Assembly: GCF_025562715.2 (NCBI RefSeq)
Contig: NZ_JAPFCC010000001.1
Coordinates: 5,100,001-5,164,000 of the forward strand
DNA length: 64,000 nt
Direction of reading: 5' to 3'
Source of the DNA: Endozoicomonas gorgoniicola
GTDB taxonomy: Bacteria; Pseudomonadota; Gammaproteobacteria; Pseudomonadales; Endozoicomonadaceae
The notes under the pieces are model-generated. The model saw only the letters and a list, made by a program, of their open reading frames with translations, was not told the DNA's origin and made no database searches. A program made the translations under genes and the position numbers. The stretch's first letter is position 1. Each line of letters starts with the position of its first letter. Shown here one piece after another: positions 21,312-31,976 of this stretch.

Positions 21312-22657
21312 GGTTCCTCGCTGTTTGCTATGGATTTAGTACGGTTATCTGACTGATAATTACCCGCCAAATAAAGTACACAGGTTTCGCAATTGTTCAT
21401 GGATGGTAACCAGATTTTCATGCTTGGTCTTGGTTTGCAGGCACCCTGGAAAATAGTTGATCAACACCTCGATACATCCCAGAAGCCCAACCAACTCAGA
21501 CTCAGAGTCAGCGCTGATCGTGGCAGCCTGTTTCCCTGCCCCAAATGCGGTAAGGCTTGCCCGACGCATGACTTTAAGGAACTAACCTGGCAGCATCTGA
21601 ACTTTTTTCAGCATCATTGCTATATCACCGCTAAAGTACCTCGGACAACCTGTGAAGAACACGGCACTCTTCGTGTAAATGTTCCCTGGGCCAGAGAGAA
21701 CAGTAAGTTTACCCTTCTTTTTGAACAGGCGTTGCTGTCTCTGGTCAGGGAGATGCCGGTCAAAGCCTGTGCCAAACATATTGGAGTCAATGACAAGCGT
21801 ATATGGCGGGTGATCAAGCATTACGTCAGTCAGGCATTACTGCAAATGGATCTGTCATCTCTGAAGGCTATAGGGCTGGACGAAACGGCCTCAAAACGAG
21901 GTCATAACTATGTTACCGTTTTCATTGATATGGACAGGCACGACAAGCCCGTAATCTTTGCCACCACAGGTAAGGGCAAAGGTACTATTAAGGAGTTCAG
22001 GGCGTTTCTGGAGAAGCATGGAGGCCAGGCAGATAATGTGCTTGAGGTGGTTTGCGATATGTCAAAAGCGTTCTTGGCCGCCGTGAAAGAAGAGCTGCCG
22101 CAAGCCAACGTCACTGTTGACTGGTTCCACGTTGTTCAGCTGTTTACCCGGGCTGTTGGCGATGTCCGCAAAGAGGAGCGAAAACTGGGGCAGCATCCGA
22201 AAAGTTTGCGCTGGGCAGTGCTAAAGAAGGCAGATGGGCCACTTACTGAAAAACAGGTGGAAGCACTTGCCGAACTGGAAAGCAGTGACTTGAAAACTGG
22301 TATAGCATGGCGAATCAAGGAAAAGCTCCGCTGGATCCGGAAGGCCAAAACAGCGCAGGCGGCTCGCTGGAGGTTAACGCATTTCATCAAATATGCAAAA
22401 TCTGAACTGGGAGAGTGTGAAATTCTGGTTCCGGTACGTAAGGCATTATCAACGGTAGAGAGTCACGCTGATAAGATAATACAACGATGGTCTTCAACCT
22501 ATACCAATGCTCGCATGGAAGGGCTGAACAGCTTGTTTCAGGCAGCCAGAAGCAGAGCAAGGGGCTATCGAAATACAGGAACTTTTCTGATGATGATCTA
22601 TATGATTGCCAGCCCTGTAGCGGATTTACTGAAATCCATATGAAACGGCGAAGAGCC
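21312..22657 (+). mobile_element. ISL3-family insertion sequence (1346 bp)
   Basis: Terminal inverted repeats GGTTCCTCGCTGTTT (left) and GGCTCTTCGCCGTTT (right, read inward), followed by a shared TATGGATTT a little further in. A perfect 8-bp target duplication TAATTTTT flanks it (21304-21311 and 22658-22665), the size usual for ISL3. It splits the autotransporter gene. Confidence 0.95.
21399..22643 (+). CDS. ISL3-family transposase
   Basis: 414 residues from ATG 21399. An N-terminal zinc finger (CPKCGKACPTHD ... with a later Cys/His pair) is followed by the helix-turn-helix around KHIGVNDKRIWRVI and the DDE catalytic domain: IGLDETASKRGHNYVTVF, VVCDMSKAFL, and the terminal NARMEGLNSLFQAARSRARG, which carries the Glu. 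Full length, probably functional, oriented opposite to the interrupted gene. Confidence 0.94.
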   Translation: MDGNQIFMLGLGLQAPWKIVDQHLDTSQKPNQLRLRVSADRGSLFPCPKCGKACPTHDFKELTWQHLNFFQHHCYITAKVPRTTCEEHGTLRVNVPWARENSKFTLLFEQALLSLVREMPVKACAKHIGVNDKRIWRVIKHYVSQALLQMDLSSLKAIGLDETASKRGHNYVTVFIDMDRHDKPVIFATTGKGKGTIKEFRAFLEKHGGQADNVLEVVCDMSKAFLAAVKEELPQANVTVDWFHVVQLFTRAVGDVRKEERKLGQHPKSLRWAVLKKADGPLTEKQVEALAELESSDLKTGIAWRIKEKLRWIRKAKTAQAARWRLTHFIKYAKSELGECEILVPVRKALSTVESHADKIIQRWSSTYTNARMEGLNSLFQAARSRARGYRNTGTFLMMIYMIASPVADLLKSI

Positions 22658-25600
22658 TAATTTTTCCGACATTACCGTTACCCACAGTTATAACCGCTCC
22701 GGCAGAAGCCACCATTGAGCCGGAATTTATCACGCCAGCTATGGATGACTCGTCACCGTCGTATACATTGCCACTGGTATCAAGACCGATGCTCAGAGTC
22801 TCGTTCACTGAGCTGAGGCTGCCACTGTTGATCAATGAACCTGTCACTACCCCGGCATCAATATCAATGGCGTTTTCGCTGGCGTTGATGGTTCCATGAT
22901 TCTCAAGGGATCCGCCCAGGGTCGATGACAGCAGACGAATGGCATCATCACCGGAGTTAATAGTGCCGTCGGCGGAATTAACGACACTGCCACTGTGTTC
23001 AGAGGATGCGGCAAGGGTGCTATCGACCAGTCGTATACCGTCATCGCCTGAGGTGATGGAGCCACTGTTTGCTAAGTCGCCGGTAAAATTCGAATTGAAA
23101 AGTTCAAAGGCGTACAGCGAACCATTAACGGTATTGTTGTTTGAAATAACCGCTGCACCGCTGGACTCTTTGACAGAGAAGGTAGTGGCTCCGCTCAGGG
23201 TTCCTGTGTTGGTGAAGTTTATACCGCCAGTAGCCGCTGTAATATCAATAGTGTGGTTGCCGTCTCCCTCGCCACTCGAACTCATGGTTCCTTCATTGAG
23301 TATCACCAGATTACCGCTGATATTGCCAATATCCAGAGCGTTGTTACTCTCTCCATCGCCATTGGCGTTAATGGTTCCAGAGTTCACAATTTCCAGATTG
23401 CCACCAATGCCGCCGATGTCCAGAGCGTCATTACCATCGCCGTTTGTGTTCGCATTGATCTGGCTGGAGTTAACGATGGCTACATTTCCGCTAATGCCAT
23501 AAAGGTCCAGAGCATCGTTTCCGCCGTTACCCTCTGTGCTGACGGATTCAATCGTGCCGCTATTAGATACCTGTAAATCGCCGTCCACATTGCCAATATC
23601 CAGACTATCAACTCCACCATTTGTACCTCGTGCAGTCATCGTGCCGGAGTTGGTAATGGTGACGTTCCCTTCGATGTTTCCAAAATCCAGAGTATCAGAG
23701 CTGCCCGAATCATTTTCGGCTTTCAGGCTGTTGGTATTGACCAGGCTTATATTGCCAGCGGTGTCGTATATCTCAATGGTGTCTGAGGTTGCGGAAATGG
23801 TTCCGGAATTGCCAAGGGTAATATTGCCAGTGACATCCTGAAGGTCCAGACCGTCATCTCCGGCAGTAATGACACCGGCATTATTAATCGATGTGTCGCC
23901 ACTGGCGATCTCTACTTCAATACCATCATCAACGGAAGTGATTGTGCCGGTTTCTGTGTTACGAATTTCGCCTCCGGTGCCTTTGTAGACTTTAATCCCG
24001 TTCCCGTAAGAAGACTCCTCATTGGTTGTTCCGGCAGTAATGGCTCCGCTGTTAACGATCAGGCTGACAGAAGAATTATCAATCAGGATGCCGTCATCAC
24101 CCGCATCAATGTTGCCGCTATTCACAAAGCCTGAACCCACTTCTGTCTGGTTCAGGGTGATTCCCTGCTGACCTGACTGAATATTACCCGAGTTGTCAAA
24201 AACACCCCCGATGACAGCGTTGTCGATGTATATACCTTCATCGTTGGCGTTGATGTTACCGGAGTTAAAAACACTTTCCTTGATGACTAACTGACGCTCT
24301 ACTTCCAGACTGCCGTCGTTGTTGTACAGGTTACTGATAAGGCTGATGCCGCGCTGCTTTACAGGAAGGTCACCTTCCTCCCGGATCACCACTGAATTCG
24401 CTGTCAGATCCCCCTGATTAATGAAGCTTCCATTGATATCACTGGCTTTTATAATGATCGCGCTTGAACTGCCCGCTGTGATATCGCCGCTGTTCTGGAA
24501 GTTGCCGCCAATGGTGGTTTCTTCAATATCAATACCACTACTGCCGGAGTTTATGTTGCCGGAGTTTTCAAAATTGCCACCGATTTCTATGGGTAACACC
24601 GTACCTTCGGGGAAATCTGATTCAATATCGTCATCACTACTGTTTTTTCTCAGACGTATACCTTCTTCGGCAGAAGTAATGGCTGCGGCATTGATAAAGT
24701 CACCACCAATCGTAATGCTTTCAAGATCAAAACCTTTTTTAGTGACGTTTATCTCGCCGGAGTTGATCAGGCTGCCACCGACTTTGACATGATCCATATC
24801 AAAACCATCACCACCGTCTGAAGCGTCATTGACCTCATCTTCCTCAACGGTAACGCTGGTGAGGGAAGCACTGTTATTCAGGTCACCACCAATCGAGGTA
24901 TAAACAAAACCTTCCTCTTCATCTCCATCGAAGAAACCACCATCAATTTCGATGGCGTTGTCGCCAGCTTCTATGGAGCCAGACAGTAGAACGCTCCCTT
25001 TTACGGTGCTGTCGTTTATATCGATGCCGTCGTGACGGATGGCTTTGATGTTTCCGCTGCTGACCAGATCTTGTTCTACAACACCTCCGCCCTTGAGGTA
25101 CATACCATCAGACCGGGCGGTAATGTCTCCCTCGTTGATAAAGCTCCCCTTTACTGTACCGCCATTAATTAGCATCCCTTCATTCTGGGCGTTAATGGTT
25201 CCTTCATTTTTGACATCACCCTCAACAAGAGCGTCATTGAGGTGAATGCCATCCGACTGCACGTAGGAGAGAAAAGAAGTCTTTATTTCGCCACTGTTAA
25301 TGATTGACCCCTGCACTCTTGCCTTATCGACGTATATGCCGTGATTTTTGGAGCTGATCAGGGCGTTCTTTGCGTTAACAACAGAGCCAAGTACAAGTGT
25401 ACTGTCTTCAGTATTATTTCCCTCAACATAGATACCGCTATTATCTGCTGAAATGTTGCCTTCATTCTGAATACTGCTGACGGTGGAATGTCCGTTTACC
25501 GTGATACCGTTAACCGGAAATGTATCTGCGAAAAACGGATGATCAGACTCTGCTAGTCCGGCATGAACAGAAATATCAGACCGGTTAATCACATTGCCGG

Positions 25601-26532
25601 CGGTACTGCCATTGGAGACCGCAATTCCTGACAGAGACTGAGGAAACACCTGATATCCCTCGTTAGCCTCATCTTCCAGGTTGGGCAGGTAAACACCTTC
25701 TATGGGGTAGGGCTCAGGCGGTGACTGGTCAACTTCCTGCTGTGGTATATAGATATCTATAACACCGGAATTGACAATATCCCCCTGAATGGTTGTCTGA
25801 TGATCGACACGAATAGCCCCCAGGTTAGCGCCCTGGAATTCTGCGCCTTCTTCAAGAGCCGCTTCGGGGATATAGTCAGCGTACTCACTGACATGATTTG
25901 ACTTAAAGGAAATTTCACCCTGGTTCTCAATGCCGCCTTCAATGGTCACCTGGTCAACGATTTCAATACTACTGTTGATAACACCATTGGCACCATTGGT
26001 CAGATCGCCAGTAACCACAGCCCCTTTGACAATTCCTGTTCCGGAGTTGTTGGCAGCTTCGTGATTGATTGAACCATCAACCGTACCTCCGTCGACGATT
26101 AGCCGGGACAGGCCATTACGATTAACAACATTGCCTTCGACAGTGCCTTCAATAGTCACAGTATCTACGGCTTCGTCTGGCTCTATACCACCATTACAGG
26201 TTGTACCGGCTGGCACTCCAATGTTATTTGATGCGTCCGGATTTGGGCAGCTGGCCGCTAATGAAACAGACGATACACTGTATAATGAAGCAAGAATGGC
26301 TGAACTTAGAATAGATCGACGAAAGATATCTCTGTGTTTGCTTTCCATAGCACTTCTCTTTTTTTTGTTGCAGCAATCCTTCTCTGAAACATCCTGTTAA
26401 AAGAAGGTACTTGTTTTTTAATTGACTATACCGTCATCAATAGCTTAACCACAACACTGTGATAAAAGCAGGCCAAAATAAGGTCTCTCTTAAAAACGAC
26501 AAATGTCATTTAATAAGCCGGACCTGTCTTTG

Positions 26533-27105
26533 CTACGATTTACAGCTGCTTATCCGGGTTTCTCTATCTATCAACTGGCGTTTAATGTTCACTCCCCAGC
26601 GATAGCCGGAAAGACTGCCATCTCTGCGAACGACCCGATGACAGGGAATCGCCACTGCAAGCAGGTTGGCACCACACGCCCCTGCCACAGCCCTGACTGA
26701 TTTGGGTGAACCTATTTTTTCGGCGATATCGGTATAGCTGACCGTTGCGCCTGCTGGAATATCCTGCAAGGCTGCCCACACTCGTTTCTGAAAAGCGGTT
26801 CCCTGTATATCCAGTGGCAGTTGCAGATCCATTTCCGGGTTTTCCAGAAATCCCACCACTCTGGCAACCAGTTGTTCATACAGGCGGTCATTACCCATCA
26901 GGTTGGCATTGGGAAAACGATCCTGAAGGTCGCGAACCAGCTTGTCCGGATCGTTTCCCAGAGAGATTGCACAAATGCCTTTTATACTCTGGGCAACAAG
27001 AATTGTTCCCAGGTAGCACTCACCGACAGCAAAATAGATATCGGTGTTATTGCCACCTTCCCAGCGAGGGTCTTCTTCGATTAGCAGCGATGTTTTGTTA
27101 TCCAT
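26533..27105 (-). CDS. ogt: methylated-DNA--protein-cysteine methyltransferase (Ogt type)
   Basis: 190 residues from ATG 27105. Repairs O6-alkylguanine by suicidal transfer to the Cys of the AIPCHRVV active site. Also visible are the helix-turn-helix segment SYTDIAEKIGSPKSVRAVAGACGAN and the terminal GSLSGYRWGVNIKR. The C-terminal domain is complete and the shorter N-terminal domain is Ogt/Ada-C-like. A TTG-initiated extension to 27183 is possible but has no family counterpart. Monocistronic, transcribed away from the secreted protein at 27304. Confidence 0.92.
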   Translation of the reverse strand: MDNKTSLLIEEDPRWEGGNNTDIYFAVGECYLGTILVAQSIKGICAISLGNDPDKLVRDLQDRFPNANLMGNDRLYEQLVARVVGFLENPEMDLQLPLDIQGTAFQKRVWAALQDIPAGATVSYTDIAEKIGSPKSVRAVAGACGANLLAVAIPCHRVVRRDGSLSGYRWGVNIKRQLIDRETRISSCKS

Positions 27106-27303
27106 GACTGAGTGTTCCGGCAAAAAAAACAGGGACGGTGTAAGGTTCAGACAGTCTGGCGACGATCCGGATCTTGCGGTCAAATTTTAAGGAAGCGATG
27201 AGAGAGAAACAATAATCATCCCCTTTTTTCAGCCTTTACCTATACTTGGTGACGTTCTCAATCAGGCTAATCATTTTTGTATTCTAAAAAGAGAGATTGC
27301 CCA

Positions 27304-28848
27304 GTGATCAGTTCGTTAAAACACATAGTCCGTCAATTCCCACAGATAAAAATGGTGCTTCCTGCTTTGGCAATTATGGTCAATGCCTCAGCCTTCGCCG
27401 GGAATACTAAAGAAGATGTCGAAGATAAGAATACCTCAAGCGAAACAGAGACCGGCAAAACAGAACCTGCTCCCCGGCACACTGCCAACATACACCCTTA
27501 TGTTTTTCAAAGGGAGGGCATGCCTCAAATAGTCATTTCACACCCGCATCGCTACTTTCCTCTCATCAACTCTGAAAGCGGTCAACCGGAACTGGTGGAA
27601 GTCGATGACCCCGGGCAAATACCATCCGGTGAATCTGGTAACGGTTTCAACAACTATTACAGCTACTCGGTCAATACTGGCGAGATTTCTATTGATACCG
27701 GTCAGGCTTCTGCTGACACTGACCAGGGCTCTGTTGCCACAAACAGGATAAGATATATGTTTGCAGGAGCAAACGCTTATGAACAATTAAGATATGTCCT
27801 TCCTGACTATCTAATAGAGCGGCGTAATGAGCATATTGAGTCGCGGGTCTTTACACCGACCCAAACACATCATTCATTATTACCTGAACGTCCCGTTCAG
27901 AATGGCCATTCTATTGAACAAGCCCTTGATCATTTTACCCAGTCCGACCAGAATGGCATCCTGCCAGAAGAACTCATTAATTTTTCTCTCGCTTTCTCAG
28001 ATCTGAGCCGAGAATTTGAGGATTCACTTGACGATACAGAGAAGACAGAAACATTCAACTTGCGAGTCATTAACTTTGAACAAAGAGCTCAAACTCTGGT
28101 AAACATAATACGTGAGCAGGGAATTGACCTTCTGTTACTTGCAAGAACAAGAGTAAATGAATATGAGGCGATAATGAAAGTATTTACCAGAGAAGGGCTC
28201 AATCCCCGTTTGGTTATGGCCAGCCAGGGTGGACAGGTTCGCACCCGTCACATGGACGTAATGGAGTCTACCGACGGGTCCCTCATTTCGTCTATGTTCA
28301 TCCAGTTTAACCGGGAGGGTGCTTCTTCAAATGTGAGAGCAGAACCGGTCGATCTGACTGCGCTGAATGTCCTTCCCGTTGATGGCTACGCGTTAAATCA
28401 GAATATGCCTGCCGCTGTTGATATTAGATTTGCTGATGAACAAACTGTTCGCTTGATCAGTGCGCTGACTCCACCTCGTCAGCAAGAAAGAGATCGGACG
28501 ATAACAGATATCGAAACAATTGTTACTCATGCTGAATCGTCATCAGTCATGCCTTTTTACTCATTTAAATCCGATAGTCATGCAAAAGAGTCTGAACAAT
28601 TTGTTGAAATGGGCGGTAAGGCAATCACTGACATTCACCCAATCATTTTTCTCCGGGACGGAGTCGGAGGAAGGTTCCCTTATAACGCTGATAGCCAGGA
28701 AGCCAAGTTGTTCAGACGTATTCTGCGCAGATACTGGGACAGCTCACCCTCTTTCGATGACCCCTACTCCATCAAACTCCGCACTCCCGGTGATGACAAT
28801 GACCGTGACGGTTCGGGGTTAGGAGGGGGTATAAGCACAGGCTCTTAG
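27304..28848 (+). CDS. exported protein of unknown function (possible degenerate EEP fold)
   Basis: 514 residues from GTG 27304 behind AGAGA. Signal peptide about residues 1-33 (cleavage near AFA-G). The mature N-terminus is polar and Glu/Thr-rich. From about residue 265 the order of segments (VINFEQRAQTLVNIIREQGI, then a central loop-rich part, then ERDRTITDIETIV, then MPFYSFKSD) loosely recalls endonuclease/exonuclease/phosphatase proteins, but the catalytic His, Asp and Asn are not at the expected places. That likeness is a guess. Gly-rich C-terminus. No close family recognised. Confidence 0.6.
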   Translation: MISSLKHIVRQFPQIKMVLPALAIMVNASAFAGNTKEDVEDKNTSSETETGKTEPAPRHTANIHPYVFQREGMPQIVISHPHRYFPLINSESGQPELVEVDDPGQIPSGESGNGFNNYYSYSVNTGEISIDTGQASADTDQGSVATNRIRYMFAGANAYEQLRYVLPDYLIERRNEHIESRVFTPTQTHHSLLPERPVQNGHSIEQALDHFTQSDQNGILPEELINFSLAFSDLSREFEDSLDDTEKTETFNLRVINFEQRAQTLVNIIREQGIDLLLLARTRVNEYEAIMKVFTREGLNPRLVMASQGGQVRTRHMDVMESTDGSLISSMFIQFNREGASSNVRAEPVDLTALNVLPVDGYALNQNMPAAVDIRFADEQTVRLISALTPPRQQERDRTITDIETIVTHAESSSVMPFYSFKSDSHAKESEQFVEMGGKAITDIHPIIFLRDGVGGRFPYNADSQEAKLFRRILRRYWDSSPSFDDPYSIKLRTPGDDNDRDGSGLGGGISTGS

Positions 28849-29119
28849 CCGAAATCATTGAGACAGCGGCAGATAAAACACATAACAGACAATACAGCTG
28901 TCCGCTGTTTCATGTGCTGAAAATATTGGCAGTAACTTTGCTTCCGGATCTATCCGGCCTCACTGCCAATCAAGCTTGGTACTGAATGGATTCTGCCAGA
29001 TGAGACTTAACAACCCTTTCTGAACTTTTTAAAGGGGGGCTGAAACTTTATTTTGTACAGATTGTCAAATCGCTAAATAAACGATTTATTACAGAGCGTT
29101 ATAATTCAGGGAGATGATA
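28849..29119. other. intergenic region upstream of the IQ-motif gene
   Basis: About 270 bp without a gene. A 7-bp ACAGCGG / CCGCTGT pair at about 28861-28910 encloses a long loop and is too weak for a confident terminator call. The AGGGAG at 29108-29113 is the ribosome site of the next gene. Confidence 0.4.
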
Positions 29120-29408
29120 ATGTTAAATATACAAACATCGTCAGTTCAGGCTCTTCAGACACAGAGTCCGGATCAGGGAAGAAAGATTGAAACCGAACAG
29201 TTACAAGCAGCCAAACAAATACAAAAACTATGGCGAGGTTATTCAGCACGGAAAAAATTTCAAAAACCCCATATTCCTTCATGTACACCCAATAATAACC
29301 TTAAGCACTTGCCTTGTAGCAACGACCCTATTTCGCATGCAGATAAATACCTCCTCCCACATCAAAGTCGATACGCAATTGTAGCGACTGGAGGTGTGGC
29401 ATGTTTAG

Positions 29409-30560
29409 CTATGTACGGGACAAAACATAAAGCAGGTCCGAAAAAGATGTTTCATCACTTCGACGGCATGAGTTCACAAGTACCCGTCGCAGCAAGTCCA
29501 AGCCAAGCCGAAAAAGACTATTTTGAGGGCGGTAGTGTTTATTCAGAGGCAGCTGATCGGCTTCACCGTATTTCCAGTGGCCTGCAACCATACACCAGAG
29601 AAAAGTCAGCGCAAGAATTGCCATGAGCTTGTCCATTTTTTCAGGCTCTGTCATATGAGTGGACTCAATCTCAAATCCTCGTTTTTTCAAGCAACCAAAC
29701 AGAGTCTCTATACTCCAGCGTTGAGAGTAATCATCAATCATGGTCTCCGGATTTTTCGTGCCAACAACGATTAACAACCCTTTCGGTGACCGCCTTGCAG
29801 CAATGTAGAGCAAAACATCAGACACACGACGCTTAGTCATCCAAACTTCAGACTGGCCATATTTTAGATGACGAAACAGCTGGCCTGCTCGCAACTTTTT
29901 GCCGTTGCGCCCATCGATGCTAAAGTCTTCACGAATACGCAGTCGAAACAAAAGATGATTCTGTTCCAGCCATTCGAACCATTCCCTGCCAATAAACTCA
30001 CGATCTGCCAGCAGATTGTCGATCTTTTCTGCAGGTATCAGGGCGATCACTTTCTTCATAAGATCAATGCGCTCCTGTGTACTTGAATTGCCTCCTCCTT
30101 TAGTCAGGCAGACCCATGCGATGGGGATGGAGACCCCTTGCCATGCTACAGACACTACAAGATAGTTGATGTCTTTACCGCCGTATTTCCAGTTGGTTCG
30201 ATCCATGCACAATGTATAGCGTTCAAGACCAAGCCAGTGGAGGATAAGCTTCCCGATTTGCTTCAGACAGACTTCATAGCCCCAGAAAAAACGCTTTATG
30301 CGCCTGTAGCTGGACTCCGTGAGCGCAGTACTCTGAAAATTCTCAGCAACCCGATACAGGTTGGTAGAGCGTGCTCGCAACAAGGAGAGCATAAACTGGG
30401 CAAGGAAAATAATTCGGGCTTGATGCCAGGGCAAATGGGCTTTAAGCTCTGCGGCTAATGAGCTGACTTCTTTCATGTACGACAACGGTAAACTGTACGG
30501 AGTTAAGAGACCGGATAGGTTACCTGACGGGAAGGTCAGCTCATACCCTCCAGCTCCCAT
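29409..30560 (-). CDS. IS4-family transposase
   Basis: 383 residues. DDE motifs: CMDRTNWKYGG (first Asp), LLADREFIGREWFEWL (second Asp) and the IS4 signature Y-x2-R-x3-E in YSQRWSIETLFGCLKKRG. It appears intact, oriented opposite to the IQ-motif gene it interrupts. Confidence 0.94.
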   Translation of the reverse strand: MGAGGYELTFPSGNLSGLLTPYSLPLSYMKEVSSLAAELKAHLPWHQARIIFLAQFMLSLLRARSTNLYRVAENFQSTALTESSYRRIKRFFWGYEVCLKQIGKLILHWLGLERYTLCMDRTNWKYGGKDINYLVVSVAWQGVSIPIAWVCLTKGGGNSSTQERIDLMKKVIALIPAEKIDNLLADREFIGREWFEWLEQNHLLFRLRIREDFSIDGRNGKKLRAGQLFRHLKYGQSEVWMTKRRVSDVLLYIAARRSPKGLLIVVGTKNPETMIDDYSQRWSIETLFGCLKKRGFEIESTHMTEPEKMDKLMAILALTFLWCMVAGHWKYGEADQLPLNKHYRPQNSLFRLGLDLLRRVLVNSCRRSDETSFSDLLYVLSRT

Positions 30561-30596
30561 AAATCCTGACTTTTATACTTTTTGTCCCGTACATAG
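29409..30596 (-). mobile_element. IS4-family insertion sequence (1188 bp)
   Basis: Inverted ends CTATGTACGGGACAAAA, with the complementary TTTTTGTCCCGTACATAG at the right. A perfect 9-bp target duplication CATGTTTAG flanks it (29400-29408 and 30597-30605), within the 9-12 bp usual for IS4. The transposase stop codon TAG is formed by the very last bases of the element. Confidence 0.95.
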
Positions 30597-31525
30597 CATG
30601 TTTAGCCAATGCATTAAGTATCTATAAAAAAACCAAAATAATACCCAAGATATTTTTACTAGACTACAACCCCATTGTTGGAAAGTTCTGGGAAGTTCTT
30701 ATCAATGCAATGAATGACTCCAGTGATAAAGAGTCATTCATAAAAAAAATGCCAGATTATGACCCCGAGACGTCTAAGTTTTATTTAACAAAAGAATCAA
30801 AGCGTTACTCTGAAAATGTTGAGGTATGGGGGTGTGAGACTCAATTTCCCGAAGAAAAAAAAGAAATGGCTTTTTTGGAAGACTGGGGGTTAGATAAGGA
30901 AAAATTCATGGCATTAAACCTTAAAGACTTCTTTCAAAACCTCTTTTGTTCTGAGGAAAATAGTTTTGATGTTATAAAAAGAATGTTGGAAAATCAGTTT
31001 TTGTTTTTAAATGTCGACTGGTCAAAGAAAGATTTTGAACCTGTTTTTAAATTTATAAAAGAAATTTGTGACCACAATGGTGCAAGTACTATAGTTTACG
31101 AGTCCAACATTCAGGACTGTGTTGAACGAAATGTAAATTGTGTAGAAGCTTCCGATGCTCTTTCAGCAAATGTAAATATAATGTCACCTGAGATCACGGT
31201 AAAAACTTCACAAGAAAATAAAAACACATGGTTGCAACCTGATCATACAATCTATCATTTGGAAAAGTCTAACAAGCGAATATTTGAACATACAAGAATA
31301 CGTGAGGAATATCCATTTATGCCACCATTTAAAATTACCAGGATACAAAGCGATAACTACTGAGTATTCATTGCTGACGACTCTGTTCAGGATCCTCTGT
31401 GGCAGGATAGTTGTCCCGGTTACTGATTGATCAACCAGGCAGTGGCTTGCCGAAGCCCTATTTTTTGTAATCGTCGAATGTCCTTCCCGAATAGGCACCT
31501 GACTGGAAAGCTGAATATATGAACG

Positions 31526-31559
31526 AAAAAAGCCCTGAAGCGTTAACTTCAGGGCTTTT
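31526..31559 (-). terminator. terminator of the tRNA-Phe pair
   Basis: On the minus strand AAAAGCCCTGAAG and CTTCAGGGCTTTTTT form a 13-bp stem with a 6-nt loop, directly after the second tRNA gene. Confidence 0.9.
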
Positions 31560-31564
31560 GAATA

Positions 31565-31640
<76 letters not shown>

Positions 31641-31688
31641 TAAATTTTTTCATCAATTCGATGGCACGACCATTTCATCAACAGGAAA

Positions 31689-31764
<76 letters not shown>

Positions 31765-31828
31765 GCTTCACAGCTTTCTAAACTTTCTAAGCAAGACTTT
31801 CTAAGCAAGAGAAGAGCGTGCGAGGCGT

Positions 31829-31857
31829 ATTAAACGGATTTCCCCTGCTCTAGTCAA
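31829..31857 (-). promoter_or_regulatory. sigma-70 promoter of the tRNA-Phe operon
   Basis: On the minus strand TTGACT (-35) and TTTAAT (-10) are separated by 17 bp, followed by a GC-rich ACGCCTCGC discriminator typical of stringently controlled stable-RNA promoters. It lies about 65 bp before the first tRNA. Confidence 0.7.
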
Positions 31858-31976
31858 GTATGGAGTGAGGATTTTCTTCTTTCTTTTTAGTGCGTTAGTA
31901 CAAATACCAATGTTTAAGAGGATGGCGTTTCCTGATCAGTCATCCTCTCAAACGCAAATTGCACAGACAATACGCT

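Larger units (their letters stand above)
19433..26348 (-). pseudogene. giant autotransporter (type Va), split by ISL3 element
   Basis: The 5' part (26348-22658) encodes a signal peptide (cleavage near LAA-S, residue 32) and about 1200 residues of short repeats of the form GNFxNSGDIxAGxxGIxI, a beta-helix passenger rich in Asn, Gly, Ser, Asp and Glu. The 3' part (21303-19433) ends with a typical 12-strand autotransporter barrel (SLWLRAIHSEG ... TWIVKVRYDF, terminal Phe). Removing the IS and one 8-bp target copy leaves 5562 nt, exactly 1854 codons with no shift. As found, the passenger would be made without its barrel, so nothing should reach the surface. Probable adhesin or surface filament before insertion. 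Confidence 0.92.
29120..31363 (+). pseudogene. IQ-motif (calmodulin-binding-like) protein, split by IS4-family element
   Basis: Two pieces, 29120-29408 and 30606-31363, join in frame without one target copy to give a 348-residue protein. Near residue 34 is IQKLWRGYSAR, an exact IQxxxRGxxxR motif as in eukaryotic calmodulin or myosin-light-chain binding proteins. Next comes a hydrophobic, Rossmann-like stretch (AIVATGGVACLANALSIY ... PKIFLLDYNPIVGKFW) and then a charged helical C-terminal half. No signal peptide. ATG 29120 is chosen because AGGGAG stands six bases before it. The sequence is AT-rich compared with its neighbours, hinting at transfer. An effector role is inference; the family is not recognised. 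Confidence 0.75.

Noticed and set aside
20726..26400. Several 100-190-codon frames antisense to the autotransporter
   Set aside because: They arise from the repetitive low-complexity passenger gene and have no start signals or family features.
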